From assembly GCA_030838785.1 (NCBI GenBank), contig JAUZEY010000109.1, forward strand, positions 1-34,708: a stretch of 34,708 bases of DNA. Reading direction: 5' to 3'. Positions 6,688 to 14,100 of the stretch are shown piece after piece (the stretch's first letter is position 1; the number at the start of each line of letters is the position of its first letter). This DNA comes from Actinomycetota bacterium (GTDB lineage Bacteria; Actinomycetota; Acidimicrobiia; IMCC26256; BP-133). The translations under genes and the position numbers were made by a program. The notes beneath the pieces are model-generated. The model ran no database searches. It saw only the letters and a program-made list of their open reading frames with translations, and was not told where the DNA came from.

Positions 6688-9276
6688 TTGGCCGTGGCTG
6701 AGAACAACCTCCTGCGCTCCGAGGCCGCCGACCGGGCCCGCCTCCTCGATGACCTGCACTACGACGTCGCCCTCGACCTGACCGGCGACGAGACGTTCCG
6801 AAGCGAGACGCGCCTGCGCTGCCGGGCGCATCTCGCAGCGGACACGTTCCTCGACCTCACCGCCGTACGGGTCGAGTCCGCCTCCGTCAACGGCGCGCCC
6901 GTCGGGGCCGACGCCTTCGACGTCGAGGCGGGCCGGTTACGGATCAGCGGCCTCGGGGCCGAGAACGAGATCGTCGTCGTCGCCGAGCACGCCTACGAGC
7001 ACACCGGCGTCGGCCTCCACCGCTTCGTCGACCCCGTCGACGGCGCCGTCTACCTCCACACCCAATTCGAGCCGTTCGACGCCCACCGGGTCTTCCCGTG
7101 CTTCGACCAGCCCGACCTCAAGGCGACGTTCTCCTTCGAGGTCGAGGCGCCGGGCGGCTGGGAGGTCGTCTCCAACGGGGCCGTCACCGACCGGCCGGCC
7201 GGGGGCGCCGCCGGGCGATGGCGTTTCGCCACCACCGAGAAGATGTCGACCTACATCACTGCCCTGGTGGCCGGCCCCTACCACTCCGTCCACCGGCGGC
7301 GCGGCGACATCGAGATGGGGCTGTACTGCAGGCAGTCACTGGCCCAGTACCTCGACTCCGACGAGATCTTCGACGTCACCGCCGCAGGCTTCGACTTCTT
7401 CGAGGGCGCCTTCGGCCAGCCCTACGCCTTCGGGAAGTACGACCAGCTCTTCGTGCCGGAGTTCAACTTCGGGGCCATGGAGAACGCCGGCTGCGTCACG
7501 TTCTCCGAGCGCCACGTCTTCCGGTCGAAGGTGACGGAGGCGGAGCGCGAGGCCCGGGCCGACACGATCCTCCATGAGATGGCCCACATGTGGTTCGGCG
7601 ATCTCGTGACCATGCGGTGGTGGGACGACCTGTGGCTCAACGAGAGCTTTGCCACCTACGCCTCCTATCTCGGCCTGGTCGAGGCGACCCGCTTCACCTC
7701 GGCGTGGGCGTCGTTCGCCAACGCCCTCAAGACCTGGGCCTACCGGCAGGACCAGTTGCCGTCGACCCACCCGATCGTGGCCGACGCTCCCGACATCGAG
7801 ACGATGAAGACCAACTTCGACGGGATCACCTACGCCAAGGGGGCGTCGGTGCTCCGCCAACTCGTGGCCTGGGTGGGCCAGAAGGAGTTCCTGGACGGGG
7901 TTCGGGCCTACTTCGCCCGCCACGCCTGGGGGAACACCGACCTGGCCGACTTCCTGGCTGCGCTGGAGGAGGCGTCGGGCCGTCCGCTCGCGGACTGGGC
8001 GCGGCAGTGGCTGGAGACGACCGGGGTCAACACGATGCGGCCGGCGTTCGACGTTGCCGCGGCCGGTGACGGGGAAACGTTCGCGTCGTTCGCCATCGAG
8101 CAGGAGGCGGCCCCCGACCACCCGACGCTGCGGTCCCACCGGCTGGCAGTCGGGCTCTACGACTACGACAACCAGCCCGGAGGGGAGCAGCGCCGGTTGC
8201 GGCGCCGCACCCGGGTGGAGCTCGACGTTGAGGGCCACCGTACGGCGGTCGACGAGCTGGTCGGGATGGCCGTTCCCGACCTGGTGCTCCTCAACGACGG
8301 CGACCTCGCCTACACGAAGATCCGCCTCGATGCCCGCTCCCTGGCCACGGTCACACAGAGCCTGGGCACCCTCGACGACCCGCTGGCCCGGGGGCTGTGC
8401 TGGTCGGCGGCGTGGGACATGCTGCGCGACGCCGAGCTGCCGGCCCGGCGCTACCTCGACCTCGTCCTGGCCAACCTCGGCGGGGAGGACCAAATCGCCG
8501 TGGTCGGCGGGCTGCTGCGCAACGCCGAGGCGGCGGCGGTCGTCTACGGCGACACGGCCAACCGGGAGCCGGCCCGGCGGCGCCTGGCCGAGTACGCCCT
8601 CGATGCCCTGCGGGCGGCCGGGCCGGGCAGCGACGTCCAGCTGGCCTACGCCCGGGCCTTCGTGGCCGCCGCCCGGGTCGACGACCATGTCGCCCTGGTG
8701 CGCGGCCTGCTCGACGGCCGGCCCATCGACGGCGTGGAGGGTCTCACGGTCGACACCGAGTTCCGCTGGGGCCTGGTGCGGTCCCTGGCTGCGGCCGGCG
8801 TCGAGGAGGCACCCGCCCTCATCGCCGCCGAGGAGGAACGCGACGCCACCGACGCCGGCGCCCGCCACGCCGCCGCCGCCCGAGCCGCCCAACCCCACGA
8901 GGCGCCGAAGGCGGAGGCCTGGTCGGCGCTGGTCGACGGCGACCTCCCGCTGGCCACCATGCGGGCGGTGATGGGCGGCTTCCGCCAGCCCGACCAGGAG
9001 CCGCTCCTCCAGGCCTGGACCGAGCCCTACTTCGACGCTCTGCTCCCGATCTGGGAGCGCCGCGGCCCCGACGTCGGGATGTCCTTCACCGACATGCTCT
9101 ACCCGGTTGGCGACGGCGCCGTCCCCATGACCGACGCCTACCTGGCCCGTGGGAGCGAGACGGAGGCGGGGTCGCTCCGGGGAATCCCCGCCCCCATCCG
9201 CCGCCTCCTCCTCGAAGGCCGCGACCAGGCCCTGCGGGTCGCCCGGGCCCGGGCCTGCGACGCCGGTGCCGACTGA
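6688..9276 (+). CDS. pepN: Aminopeptidase N, M1 zinc metallopeptidase
   Basis: 862 residues from TTG 6688, or 860 from GTG 6694, which is the likelier start. The exopeptidase motif GAMEN lies at about residue 262 and the zinc site HEMAH at 296-300, with the third ligand Glu in NESFATY about 18 residues on, as in all M1 peptidases. The N-terminal beta saddle and long helical C-terminal domain (ERAP1-like) complete the actinobacterial PepN architecture. It removes N-terminal residues from peptides in the cytoplasm; no signal peptide is seen. It stands alone on its strand, with a minus-strand gene beginning 15 nt after the stop. The family call is secure. Confidence 0.95.
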   Translation: MAVAENNLLRSEAADRARLLDDLHYDVALDLTGDETFRSETRLRCRAHLAADTFLDLTAVRVESASVNGAPVGADAFDVEAGRLRISGLGAENEIVVVAEHAYEHTGVGLHRFVDPVDGAVYLHTQFEPFDAHRVFPCFDQPDLKATFSFEVEAPGGWEVVSNGAVTDRPAGGAAGRWRFATTEKMSTYITALVAGPYHSVHRRRGDIEMGLYCRQSLAQYLDSDEIFDVTAAGFDFFEGAFGQPYAFGKYDQLFVPEFNFGAMENAGCVTFSERHVFRSKVTEAEREARADTILHEMAHMWFGDLVTMRWWDDLWLNESFATYASYLGLVEATRFTSAWASFANALKTWAYRQDQLPSTHPIVADAPDIETMKTNFDGITYAKGASVLRQLVAWVGQKEFLDGVRAYFARHAWGNTDLADFLAALEEASGRPLADWARQWLETTGVNTMRPAFDVAAAGDGETFASFAIEQEAAPDHPTLRSHRLAVGLYDYDNQPGGEQRRLRRRTRVELDVEGHRTAVDELVGMAVPDLVLLNDGDLAYTKIRLDARSLATVTQSLGTLDDPLARGLCWSAAWDMLRDAELPARRYLDLVLANLGGEDQIAVVGGLLRNAEAAAVVYGDTANREPARRRLAEYALDALRAAGPGSDVQLAYARAFVAAARVDDHVALVRGLLDGRPIDGVEGLTVDTEFRWGLVRSLAAAGVEEAPALIAAEEERDATDAGARHAAAARAAQPHEAPKAEAWSALVDGDLPLATMRAVMGGFRQPDQEPLLQAWTEPYFDALLPIWERRGPDVGMSFTDMLYPVGDGAVPMTDAYLARGSETEAGSLRGIPAPIRRLLLEGRDQALRVARARACDAGAD

Positions 9277-9291
9277 CGCGAGGCGGGCGAC

Positions 9292-9789
9292 CTAGAGGCG
9301 CTTGAGCGTGCCCCAGAACTCGATGTCGGGCTCGGGGATCTCCTTGTGGAACGTCCCCGGAGGCGAGTTGTCGATCCCGAGGAACGACGTCTCGTTGCCC
9401 CCGTCGGTCACGACGAAGGCGATGGTGTGGTTGTGAGGTGGGAGACCGGTGTGGGGCGGGTGGTCCGTCCAGTGGGTCACGCCCATGCAGTCGTCCTCGA
9501 CGGAGTAATCGCCTGCTTCGGTGGAGGGGCCGTAGTTGCCGCCGATGATTTCCTCGTGGTGGCCGGAGAACCGGCCCGCGCCATCAAAGTGGAGCACCCC
9601 GACGAAGGCGAGCGGCGCGCGGGCCAGGAAGCCCTGCCCGGCCATGGCGTAGTCGCCCTTAAGCGACCCTGCGCTGCAGTGGGTCGTGGCCGCCACCTTG
9701 TTCCCGGCCTCCTGGGCGATGGCAGCCATCCCGATTCCGATGTTGGTGAGGACGGCGAGGCTGATGAACGCGGCTCGGAATCTCCTCAT
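9292..9789 (-). CDS. Small secreted protein of unknown function
   Basis: 165 residues from an ATG preceded by AAGGGGGAG. The N-terminus (RRFRAAFISLAVLTNIGIGMAAIAQ) is a signal peptide. The mature chain has repeated beta-like segments (GVLHFDGAGRFSGHHE, GDYSVEDDCMG, HTIAFVVTDGGNETSF) that recall lipocalin-like or streptavidin-like barrels found in small secreted proteins, but I cannot name a family. Two cysteines (HCSAG, DDCMG) could form a disulfide. It lies 16 nt downstream of the AhpD-like gene and is probably co-transcribed with it. Confidence 0.65.
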   Translation of the reverse strand: MRRFRAAFISLAVLTNIGIGMAAIAQEAGNKVAATTHCSAGSLKGDYAMAGQGFLARAPLAFVGVLHFDGAGRFSGHHEEIIGGNYGPSTEAGDYSVEDDCMGVTHWTDHPPHTGLPPHNHTIAFVVTDGGNETSFLGIDNSPPGTFHKEIPEPDIEFWGTLKRL

Positions 9790-9805
9790 CTCTCCCCCTT
9801 CGCAC

Positions 9806-10375
9806 TTAGCGGGCCAGGCCGTGATACTCCGGATTGGGCATCATGCCCGTGGCCATAGCCAAGCGGTTGGTGAAGTTGTACATCGCCGCCACTTCGATGA
9901 CATCCCAAATGTCCTCGTCCGAGAAGCCCTCGGCCCGTAGGGCCTCGATGTCGGCCTCCTCACAGGCGCCAGGGTCCTTCGTCACCTTGACGGCGTAGTC
10001 GAGCATCGCCCGTTCGCGGGTGGAGAGGTCGGCCCGCCGGTAGTCGAGGGTGATCCGGTCGGCCGCGACCTTGTCGTCGGAGGCCTCCCGGAGGGCCGCG
10101 CCGTGGGCCACGAGGCAGTAGAGGCAGCCGTTGGCCATCGACACGGCGACCGAGATCATCTCCCGCTCCCGGGCGGAGAGGCCCTCGGTCCCTTCCATCA
10201 CGGTCTTGAAGTGGGCGAACCAGGCCCGGAACCGCTCCGGCCGCCAGGCGTAGGTGCGGAACACGTTGGGCACGAAGCCGACCACCTCGGCGGCCTTGGC
10301 AAAGAGCTTCCGCTCCGGCTCATCGAGCTCGTCGTCGGTCAGGACGGGAAACCAGCTGATGCGCTCGTCGGGCAT
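9806..10375 (-). CDS. AhpD-like / carboxymuconolactone decarboxylase-family protein
   Basis: 189 residues. [14 protein letters not shown] contains the Cys-x2-Cys-x3-His active site of AhpD-like peroxidase-related proteins, and the flanking all-helical sequence ([18 protein letters not shown] before it, [19 protein letters not shown] after it) is typical of the uncharacterised peroxidase-related group, which is about this long. It could reduce hydroperoxides or act as a thiol-disulfide partner; the reductant is not encoded nearby. The ATG is preceded at 7 nt by TAGCGT and lacks a ribosome site, so translation is probably leaderless. Confidence 0.8.
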   Translation of the reverse strand: MPDERISWFPVLTDDELDEPERKLFAKAAEVVGFVPNVFRTYAWRPERFRAWFAHFKTVMEGTEGLSAREREMISVAVSMANGCLYCLVAHGAALREASDDKVAADRITLDYRRADLSTRERAMLDYAVKVTKDPGACEEADIEALRAEGFSDEDIWDVIEVAAMYNFTNRLAMATGMMPNPEYHGLAR

Positions 10376-10381
10376 GGGTCG

Positions 10382-10388
10382 TACGCTA
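10382..10388. promoter_or_regulatory. Shared bidirectional -10 element TACGCTA
   Basis: TACGCT reads as a -10 box on plus and TAGCGT on minus, the same seven bases. On minus it ends 7 nt before the AhpD-like ATG, a leaderless layout. On plus it leaves a ~28-nt leader with a GAGGGGG ribosome site before the hydrolase ATG. No clear -35 on either side. Confidence 0.5.
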
Positions 10389-10422
10389 CCCGTCCGGCCT
10401 GCACCGACCAGAGGGGGAAGCG

Positions 10423-11322
10423 ATGAACCGCACCGACGTGGAGTTCAACGCCGAGGGGACGACGTTGCGAGGGTGGCTGTACCGGCCGGCGGGGGACGGG
10501 CCGGTGCCAGGGGTCGTGATGGCCCACGGTTTCTCGGCGGTGAAGGAGATGTACCTCGATTCCTTCGCCGAGGTGTTCGCCGGGGCGGGCCTGGCCGCCC
10601 TCGTCTTCGACAACAGGAACTTCGGGGCCAGCGACGGTGATCCCCGTTACGAGATCGACCCCTGGGCCCAGGTCCGGGACTACCGCCACGCCATCACCTA
10701 CCTGCAGACGCTGCCGGGGATCGACCGCGACCGCATCGGGGTCTGGGGCTCGAGCTACAGCGGTGGGCACGCGCTCGTGCTGGGCGCCATCGACAAGCGG
10801 ATCAAGGCGGTCGTGTCCCAGGTGCCGCTCATCAACGGGTTCAGGAATGTGCAGCGCCTGGTGCGGAGCGACTTCCTCCCCGGTCTGCGGGCCACGCTCG
10901 ACGCCGACCGGGAGGCCCGCTTCGCCGGCAAGGAGCCGGGCATGATCCCCGTCGTCGCCGAGGACCCGCTGGCGCCCTCGGCCCTCCCCACGCCCGACTC
11001 GTGGCAGTGGTTCACCGAGACGGGGAGCACCCGGGCACCGTCGTGGCGCAACGAGGTCACGCTCCGGACGCTGGAGATGCTCATGGAATACGACCCGAGC
11101 TCGTACATCGACCGGGTCAGCCCGACACCGCTTCTGATGGTGGTGGCGGCCGGCGACGTCCTCACCCCGTCCGACCTGGCTTTCGAGGCCTACGGGCAGG
11201 CCCGCGAGCCGAAGAAGCTGGTCGTGCTCCCCGGTGGTCACTTCGGCGCCTACACCGGCCCCGACTTCGACCTGTCCTCGGGCGCGGCCCGCGACTGGCT
11301 GGTGCAGCACCTGAACGGTTGA
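10423..11322 (+). CDS. Alpha/beta hydrolase (dienelactone hydrolase/acyl-transferring type)
   Basis: 299 residues from an ATG with GAGGGGGAAG just upstream. The alpha/beta-hydrolase landmarks are [13 protein letters not shown] (oxyanion strand), the nucleophile elbow [11 protein letters not shown], an acid in [12 protein letters not shown] and the His in [11 protein letters not shown]. The long insertion between nucleophile and acid ([14 protein letters not shown]...) forms a cap. Such proteins hydrolyse esters or small C-C bonds; no substrate can be assigned. No signal peptide. A perfect 34-bp palindrome follows the stop codon. Confidence 0.85.
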   Translation: MNRTDVEFNAEGTTLRGWLYRPAGDGPVPGVVMAHGFSAVKEMYLDSFAEVFAGAGLAALVFDNRNFGASDGDPRYEIDPWAQVRDYRHAITYLQTLPGIDRDRIGVWGSSYSGGHALVLGAIDKRIKAVVSQVPLINGFRNVQRLVRSDFLPGLRATLDADREARFAGKEPGMIPVVAEDPLAPSALPTPDSWQWFTETGSTRAPSWRNEVTLRTLEMLMEYDPSSYIDRVSPTPLLMVVAAGDVLTPSDLAFEAYGQAREPKKLVVLPGGHFGAYTGPDFDLSSGAARDWLVQHLNG

Positions 11323-11328
11323 CCGTCC

Positions 11329-11362
11329 TTCCGCCGGCGGCGCTCGAGCGCCGCCGGCGGAA
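11329..11362. repeat. Perfect 34-bp palindrome
   Basis: TTCCGCCGGCGGCGCTC and its exact reverse complement meet at CTCGAG. It starts 6 nt after the hydrolase stop. There is no T-run after it on either strand, so it could be a U-less intrinsic terminator of the kind proposed in actinobacteria, or a protein-binding site. Confidence 0.7.
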
Positions 11363-11534
11363 AGGGCCTCGACGACGACGTGGCCCGGGTTGTCCGGGAG
11401 GACCGTCGCCGCATGGTCAAGGCCACGGCCAAGGGCCGGTCGGAGGACTTCCACGAGTGGCGCAAATCGCCGAGCCGGTGCTGTCGCCCGAGACGCAACA
11501 GCGCCTCGGGCGGCTGTGGAAGGCCGTCGCCTGA
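11362..11534 (+). pseudogene. Remnant of a CHAD-domain gene and other gene debris
   Basis: In one frame the sequence reads GLDDDVARVVREDRRRMVKATAKGRSEDFHEWRKS. The EDFHEWRK segment preceded by basic helix residues resembles the later part of CHAD domains, histidine-rich helical domains that bind polyphosphate. The similarity stops at about 11467. From there another frame gives a plausible protein end, IAEPVLSPETQQRLGRLWKAVA, closing at the stop at 11532-11534. There is no start, ribosome site or complete domain, so I read this as decayed gene ends after a deletion. The CHAD match is from memory of the family and is only suggestive. Confidence 0.4.
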
Positions 11535-11581
11535 CCCGATTTCCCGTTGCCCTGTCGGGGGTTCGGAGGCCTCACCGGGCC

Positions 11582-11720
11582 ACTTTCCTTGTCCCACAAG
11601 GGTCCTGAAGCGGTATCCACGGAACTTTTCGGAGTTTTTGTGCCGGCGACCTTCAGCGCCGAGAAGCCTTGTCCCATAAGGGTTTTGGGCTGCAGCAGGG
11701 GCAACTTTCCTTGTCCTGCC
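11582..11720. repeat. Three CCTTGTCC repeats upstream of hup
   Basis: Copies begin at 11587, 11667 and 11709. Copy 1 contains the perfect inverted repeat CCTTGT-ccc-ACAAGG; copy 2 matches it over 17 nt with one change (CCTTGTCCCATAAGGGT). Copies 1 and 3 share 13 nt, ACTTTCCTTGTCC. Copy 3 lies just upstream of the predicted hup -35 box. They look like binding sites for a regulator. The rest of 11535-11797 shows no gene. Confidence 0.55.
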
Positions 11721-11732
11721 TCGAAATGGTGC

Positions 11733-11761
11733 TTGACGAACTTGCGTTTGTGGGTTCTCAT
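11733..11761 (+). promoter_or_regulatory. Predicted hup promoter
   Basis: TTGACG (11733-11738) and TCTCAT (11756-11761) are 17 nt apart, giving a leader of about 30 nt that carries the GGAGG ribosome site. The -35 box is good and the -10 box mediocre. Confidence 0.45.
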
Positions 11762-11797
11762 TCCGAGTTGAAGCAGCCGTTAACTCTGGAGGTCGTG

Positions 11798-12271
11798 GTG
11801 AACAAGACCCAACTGGTGGACCAGATCTCAGGTGATACCGCCATGGGTAAGCCGGAAGTCGAGAAGATCATCAAGGCGTTCATCAACACCGTGCAGCAGT
11901 CGGTGAAGAAGGGCGAGAAGGTCTCCCTCCCCGGTTTCGGCGGCTGGAGCCAGACACAGCGGAAGGCTCGCACCGCCCGGAACCCCCGCACCGGTGCCGC
12001 GGTCAAGGTCCCGGCCGGCAAGGGCGTGAAGTTCACCGTGGGCGCCACGTTCAAGGACATCGTGGCGGCCAAGCGGGGCACGGCGGCGGCGAAGACGGCC
12101 GCCAAGGCCCCGGCCAAGAAGGCGGCCCCCGCCCGGGCCACGAAGGCCCCGGCGAAGGCCGCTCCGGCCAAGGCCGCCAAGGCTCCGGCGAAGGCCGCTC
12201 CGGCCAAGAAGGCCACGGCTCCGGCGAAGGCTCCGGCCAAGAAGGCCACGGCGAAGGCCACCAAGCGCTGA
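11798..12271 (+). CDS. hup: HU-family nucleoid protein with Lys/Ala-rich C-terminal tail
   Basis: The start chosen is GTG 11798, 5 nt after GGAGG, giving 157 residues beginning MNKTQLVDQIS; the ORF-track start at 11669 adds a non-homologous leader. Residues 1-90 are a standard HU fold: the dimerising helices, then LPGFGGWSQTQRKARTARNPRTGAAVKVPAGKGVKFTVGATFKDIV, including the DNA-intercalating RNPRTG arm. Residues about 95-157 form a low-complexity tail of PAKA/KKA units ending TAKATKR, like the histone-H1-like tail of mycobacterial HupB. It binds and compacts DNA, and the tail adds affinity and may be acetylated. Upstream repeats suggest specific control. Two terminators follow. Confidence 0.95.
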   Translation: MNKTQLVDQISGDTAMGKPEVEKIIKAFINTVQQSVKKGEKVSLPGFGGWSQTQRKARTARNPRTGAAVKVPAGKGVKFTVGATFKDIVAAKRGTAAAKTAAKAPAKKAAPARATKAPAKAAPAKAAKAPAKAAPAKKATAPAKAPAKKATAKATKR

Positions 12272-12291
12272 GCTGTCAGTTCGCAGTTCTG

Positions 12292-12310
12292 GCGCCTGAC
12301 CGGCGCTTTT
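12292..12310 (+). terminator. First hup terminator (short hairpin plus TTTT)
   Basis: GCGCC-tgacc-GGCGC followed directly by TTTT. The stem is short but GC-only and lies 20 nt after the stop codon. Confidence 0.5.
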
Positions 12311-12313
12311 AGG

Positions 12314-12344
12314 AGCGGCGCCCCGTATGGGGCGCCGCTTTCTT
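12314..12344 (+). terminator. Second, strong hup terminator
   Basis: A perfect 11-bp stem AGCGGCGCCCC with a GTAT loop, followed by TTTCTT. It lies between the convergent hup and PIG-L genes. Confidence 0.75.
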
Positions 12345-12351
12345 CGTGCTG

Positions 12352-13143
12352 CTAGAGGCGATCGATGCGCTTGAAGGCTTCGCCGATCGGCAGACCGGCC
12401 ACCGCCCCGGCCTCGGCCGCCCGCTGCCGGATACGGGTCTCGAAACCCTCCTCTTCCGCGGTCCGGTCGGCGTCGATGCCCATGGTGCTCACCCATTGGC
12501 TCCGGTGGGCGAGGAGCGCGGCGAGCTTGGTGTCGAGGAACCCCTCGATGCCTTCGACGTGGTCCACCTCGTCCGCCTCCCAGAGCAGGAGGCACGCCGG
12601 CCGGTGCGGGTCGAGACCCTGCTCGGGATAGAAGTGCGGGTCGCGGGCGGCCACGATGCCTTCCACGGCCAGGAATCCGGCGTGGCGGTGGTCGGGATGG
12701 AGGCGGTAGCGCTTCCAGGGATCGTGGCCGAGCACGACGTCGGGCCGGATCTCCCGGATCACCCGGCACACCTCGGCCCGCTCCGACAGGCCGCTCGTGA
12801 GCTCGCCGTCGACGTGGTCGAGGAAGACGACGCTTCCGGCCCCGAGCGCGGCGGCCGCCGCCCGCTGCTCCTCCCGGCGGAGGGCGACGAGTTCGGCGCG
12901 GTCCGCCGTCGGGTCCCACGACCCCTTGGAGCCGTCGGTGAGGACGAGCTCGGTGACGACGCAGCCGGCCGCCGCCCACTTGGCCAGCGTGCCGCCGCAG
13001 CCGAAGTCGGTGTCGTCGGGGTGGGCCCCGATCGCCAGGGCCCGGCCCGGAACCGGCAGGTCGACGCCCACGGCGCCGCTCGGGGCGGGAGCGAGGTAGC
13101 TGGCCACGGGCCGTCCGATGTCCTCCTGGTCGGAGGCCGTCAT
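12352..13143 (-). CDS. PIG-L/LmbE-family N-deacetylase
   Basis: 263 residues. The zinc-binding GAHPDDTDFGCGG motif near residue 39 and the HPDHRHAG motif near residue 150 are both intact, as in MshB, Mca and BshB. The family removes acetyl or similar groups from sugar N-acyl substrates or their conjugates in the cytoplasm. Which one is not clear: there is no mycothiol gene nearby, and its neighbour is CofC. Its ATG overlaps the cofC stop by 4 nt (ATGA), so the two are probably translated together. Candidate roles are mycothiol-conjugate amidase or a glycolipid deacetylase. Confidence 0.85.
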   Translation of the reverse strand: MTASDQEDIGRPVASYLAPAPSGAVGVDLPVPGRALAIGAHPDDTDFGCGGTLAKWAAAGCVVTELVLTDGSKGSWDPTADRAELVALRREEQRAAAAALGAGSVVFLDHVDGELTSGLSERAEVCRVIREIRPDVVLGHDPWKRYRLHPDHRHAGFLAVEGIVAARDPHFYPEQGLDPHRPACLLLWEADEVDHVEGIEGFLDTKLAALLAHRSQWVSTMGIDADRTAEEEGFETRIRQRAAEAGAVAGLPIGEAFKRIDRL

Positions 13144-13754
13144 GCGCCGAGCGGGGTCCGGAGCCGCCCGCCATCGCCCCTCGGGAGGGAGAGGCCCACG
13201 AGGTCCTCCGGGGCGTCGACGTCACGGCCCAGCCGGCTGTCGCGTCGCACCCGGAAGGCCAGGCCGGCGGCCCGGGCGGCGGCGGCGTGGCGGCGGAACG
13301 ATCCGGGCCCGTAGGCGAAAACGAACCCCGTAGCGCCGGTCGGAAGCGAGAGCACCGGGGTACCGTCGTCGCGGTGGCAGGGGACGGCCATCGCCACCGG
13401 TCGCCGGCCGTCGGCCGCCATCGGAGCCAGGCTCGTGGCCAGGGGGAGGTCGGCGTGGGCCACCACCACGCGGCCGAAGCCCGCGGCCCCGGCCCAGCCC
13501 AGGCCGGCGGCGGCGGCCAGGTCGAGCGTCCCCGGATCGTCGAGCACGGTCAGCCCGAGGGCCGCCGCCCAGCGCCGCACCTCGCGGGCGTTCGACACCA
13601 CGGCCACCGGCATCGCCCCCGCCGCGGCGACGACGTTCTCGGCCATGACCCGCAACAGGTCGGCCCGCCGGGCCGGGTCGAGGCGGGAGCCGAGGCGGGA
13701 CTTGCCGGCCTCGAAGCCCCGGATCGGGATGACGACGGCGGCGGCAGCGGTCAT
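13140..13754 (-). CDS. cofC: CofC-like 2-phospho-L-lactate guanylyltransferase (coenzyme F420)
   Basis: 204 residues from ATG 13754; ATG 13781, which overlaps the preceding stop as ATGA, would add 9 residues. AVVIPIRGFEAGKSRLGSRL is the nucleotide-binding start of CofC-type nucleotidyltransferases, VVVAHADLPLA holds the metal-binding Asp, FVFAYGPGSFRRHAAAARAAGL matches the family's GPGSF...H block, and DVDAPEDLVGL the end. CofC/FbiD activates a phospho-lactate or phosphoenolpyruvate moiety for F420 synthesis. The usual GTNAL stretch is here DDGTPVLSLP, a divergence in the substrate pocket. No cofD or cofE is in the window, as is common for dispersed actinobacterial F420 genes. Confidence 0.75.
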   Translation of the reverse strand: MTAAAAVVIPIRGFEAGKSRLGSRLDPARRADLLRVMAENVVAAAGAMPVAVVSNAREVRRWAAALGLTVLDDPGTLDLAAAAGLGWAGAAGFGRVVVAHADLPLATSLAPMAADGRRPVAMAVPCHRDDGTPVLSLPTGATGFVFAYGPGSFRRHAAAARAAGLAFRVRRDSRLGRDVDAPEDLVGLSLPRGDGGRLRTPLGA

Positions 13755-13777
13755 CCCGACCCCCCGCACCCCCGGAG

Positions 13778-14080
13778 TCATTCGACGATCTCGAACATGC
13801 GGATGACCGGCTCGAGCTGCAGGAACGGCAGGATCCGGACCATCGACTCCGCCACTTCCCGGGACTCGATGGCGGCGGTGAGCTCGCCGTGCGACTTCCA
13901 CCGGGAGAGGGCGGCGGCGTCGATCAGGCCGCCGGCGTTGCGATCGACCCCGAGGAGCAGTTCCATGGATCTGCACCCCGGCATCGACTCGAAGACGGGG
14001 GCGATGTCCTCTCCGAAGATCCGTCGGACCTCGGCCAGGTCGTTCGGATCGATGGCCGACGAGAAGAACCTGACGAACAC
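13778..14080 (-). CDS. Dimeric alpha/beta-barrel (ABM-like) small protein
   Basis: 100 residues from GTG 14080, with GGGGAGGACG upstream. FVRFFSSAIDPNDLAEVRRIF, GCRSMELLLGVDRNAGGLIDAAALSRWKSHGELTAAIES and a final beta strand have the pattern of antibiotic-biosynthesis monooxygenase-like ferredoxin folds that form dimeric barrels. Function within that superfamily varies widely (monooxygenases, heme degraders, stress proteins) and cannot be assigned. Its stop lies 24 nt before the chosen cofC start and overlaps the alternative one. Confidence 0.65.
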   Translation of the reverse strand: MFVRFFSSAIDPNDLAEVRRIFGEDIAPVFESMPGCRSMELLLGVDRNAGGLIDAAALSRWKSHGELTAAIESREVAESMVRILPFLQLEPVIRMFEIVE

Positions 14081-14100
14081 CGCCTCGTCCTCCCCGCGGC

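Noticed and set aside
7336-8898. 520-residue minus-strand ORF inside pepN
   Set aside because: Antisense shadow of a well-supported M1 peptidase.
11582-11720. Possible CRISPR array in the repeats before hup
   Set aside because: Only three short, unevenly spaced and partly degenerate copies, and no cas genes in the window.
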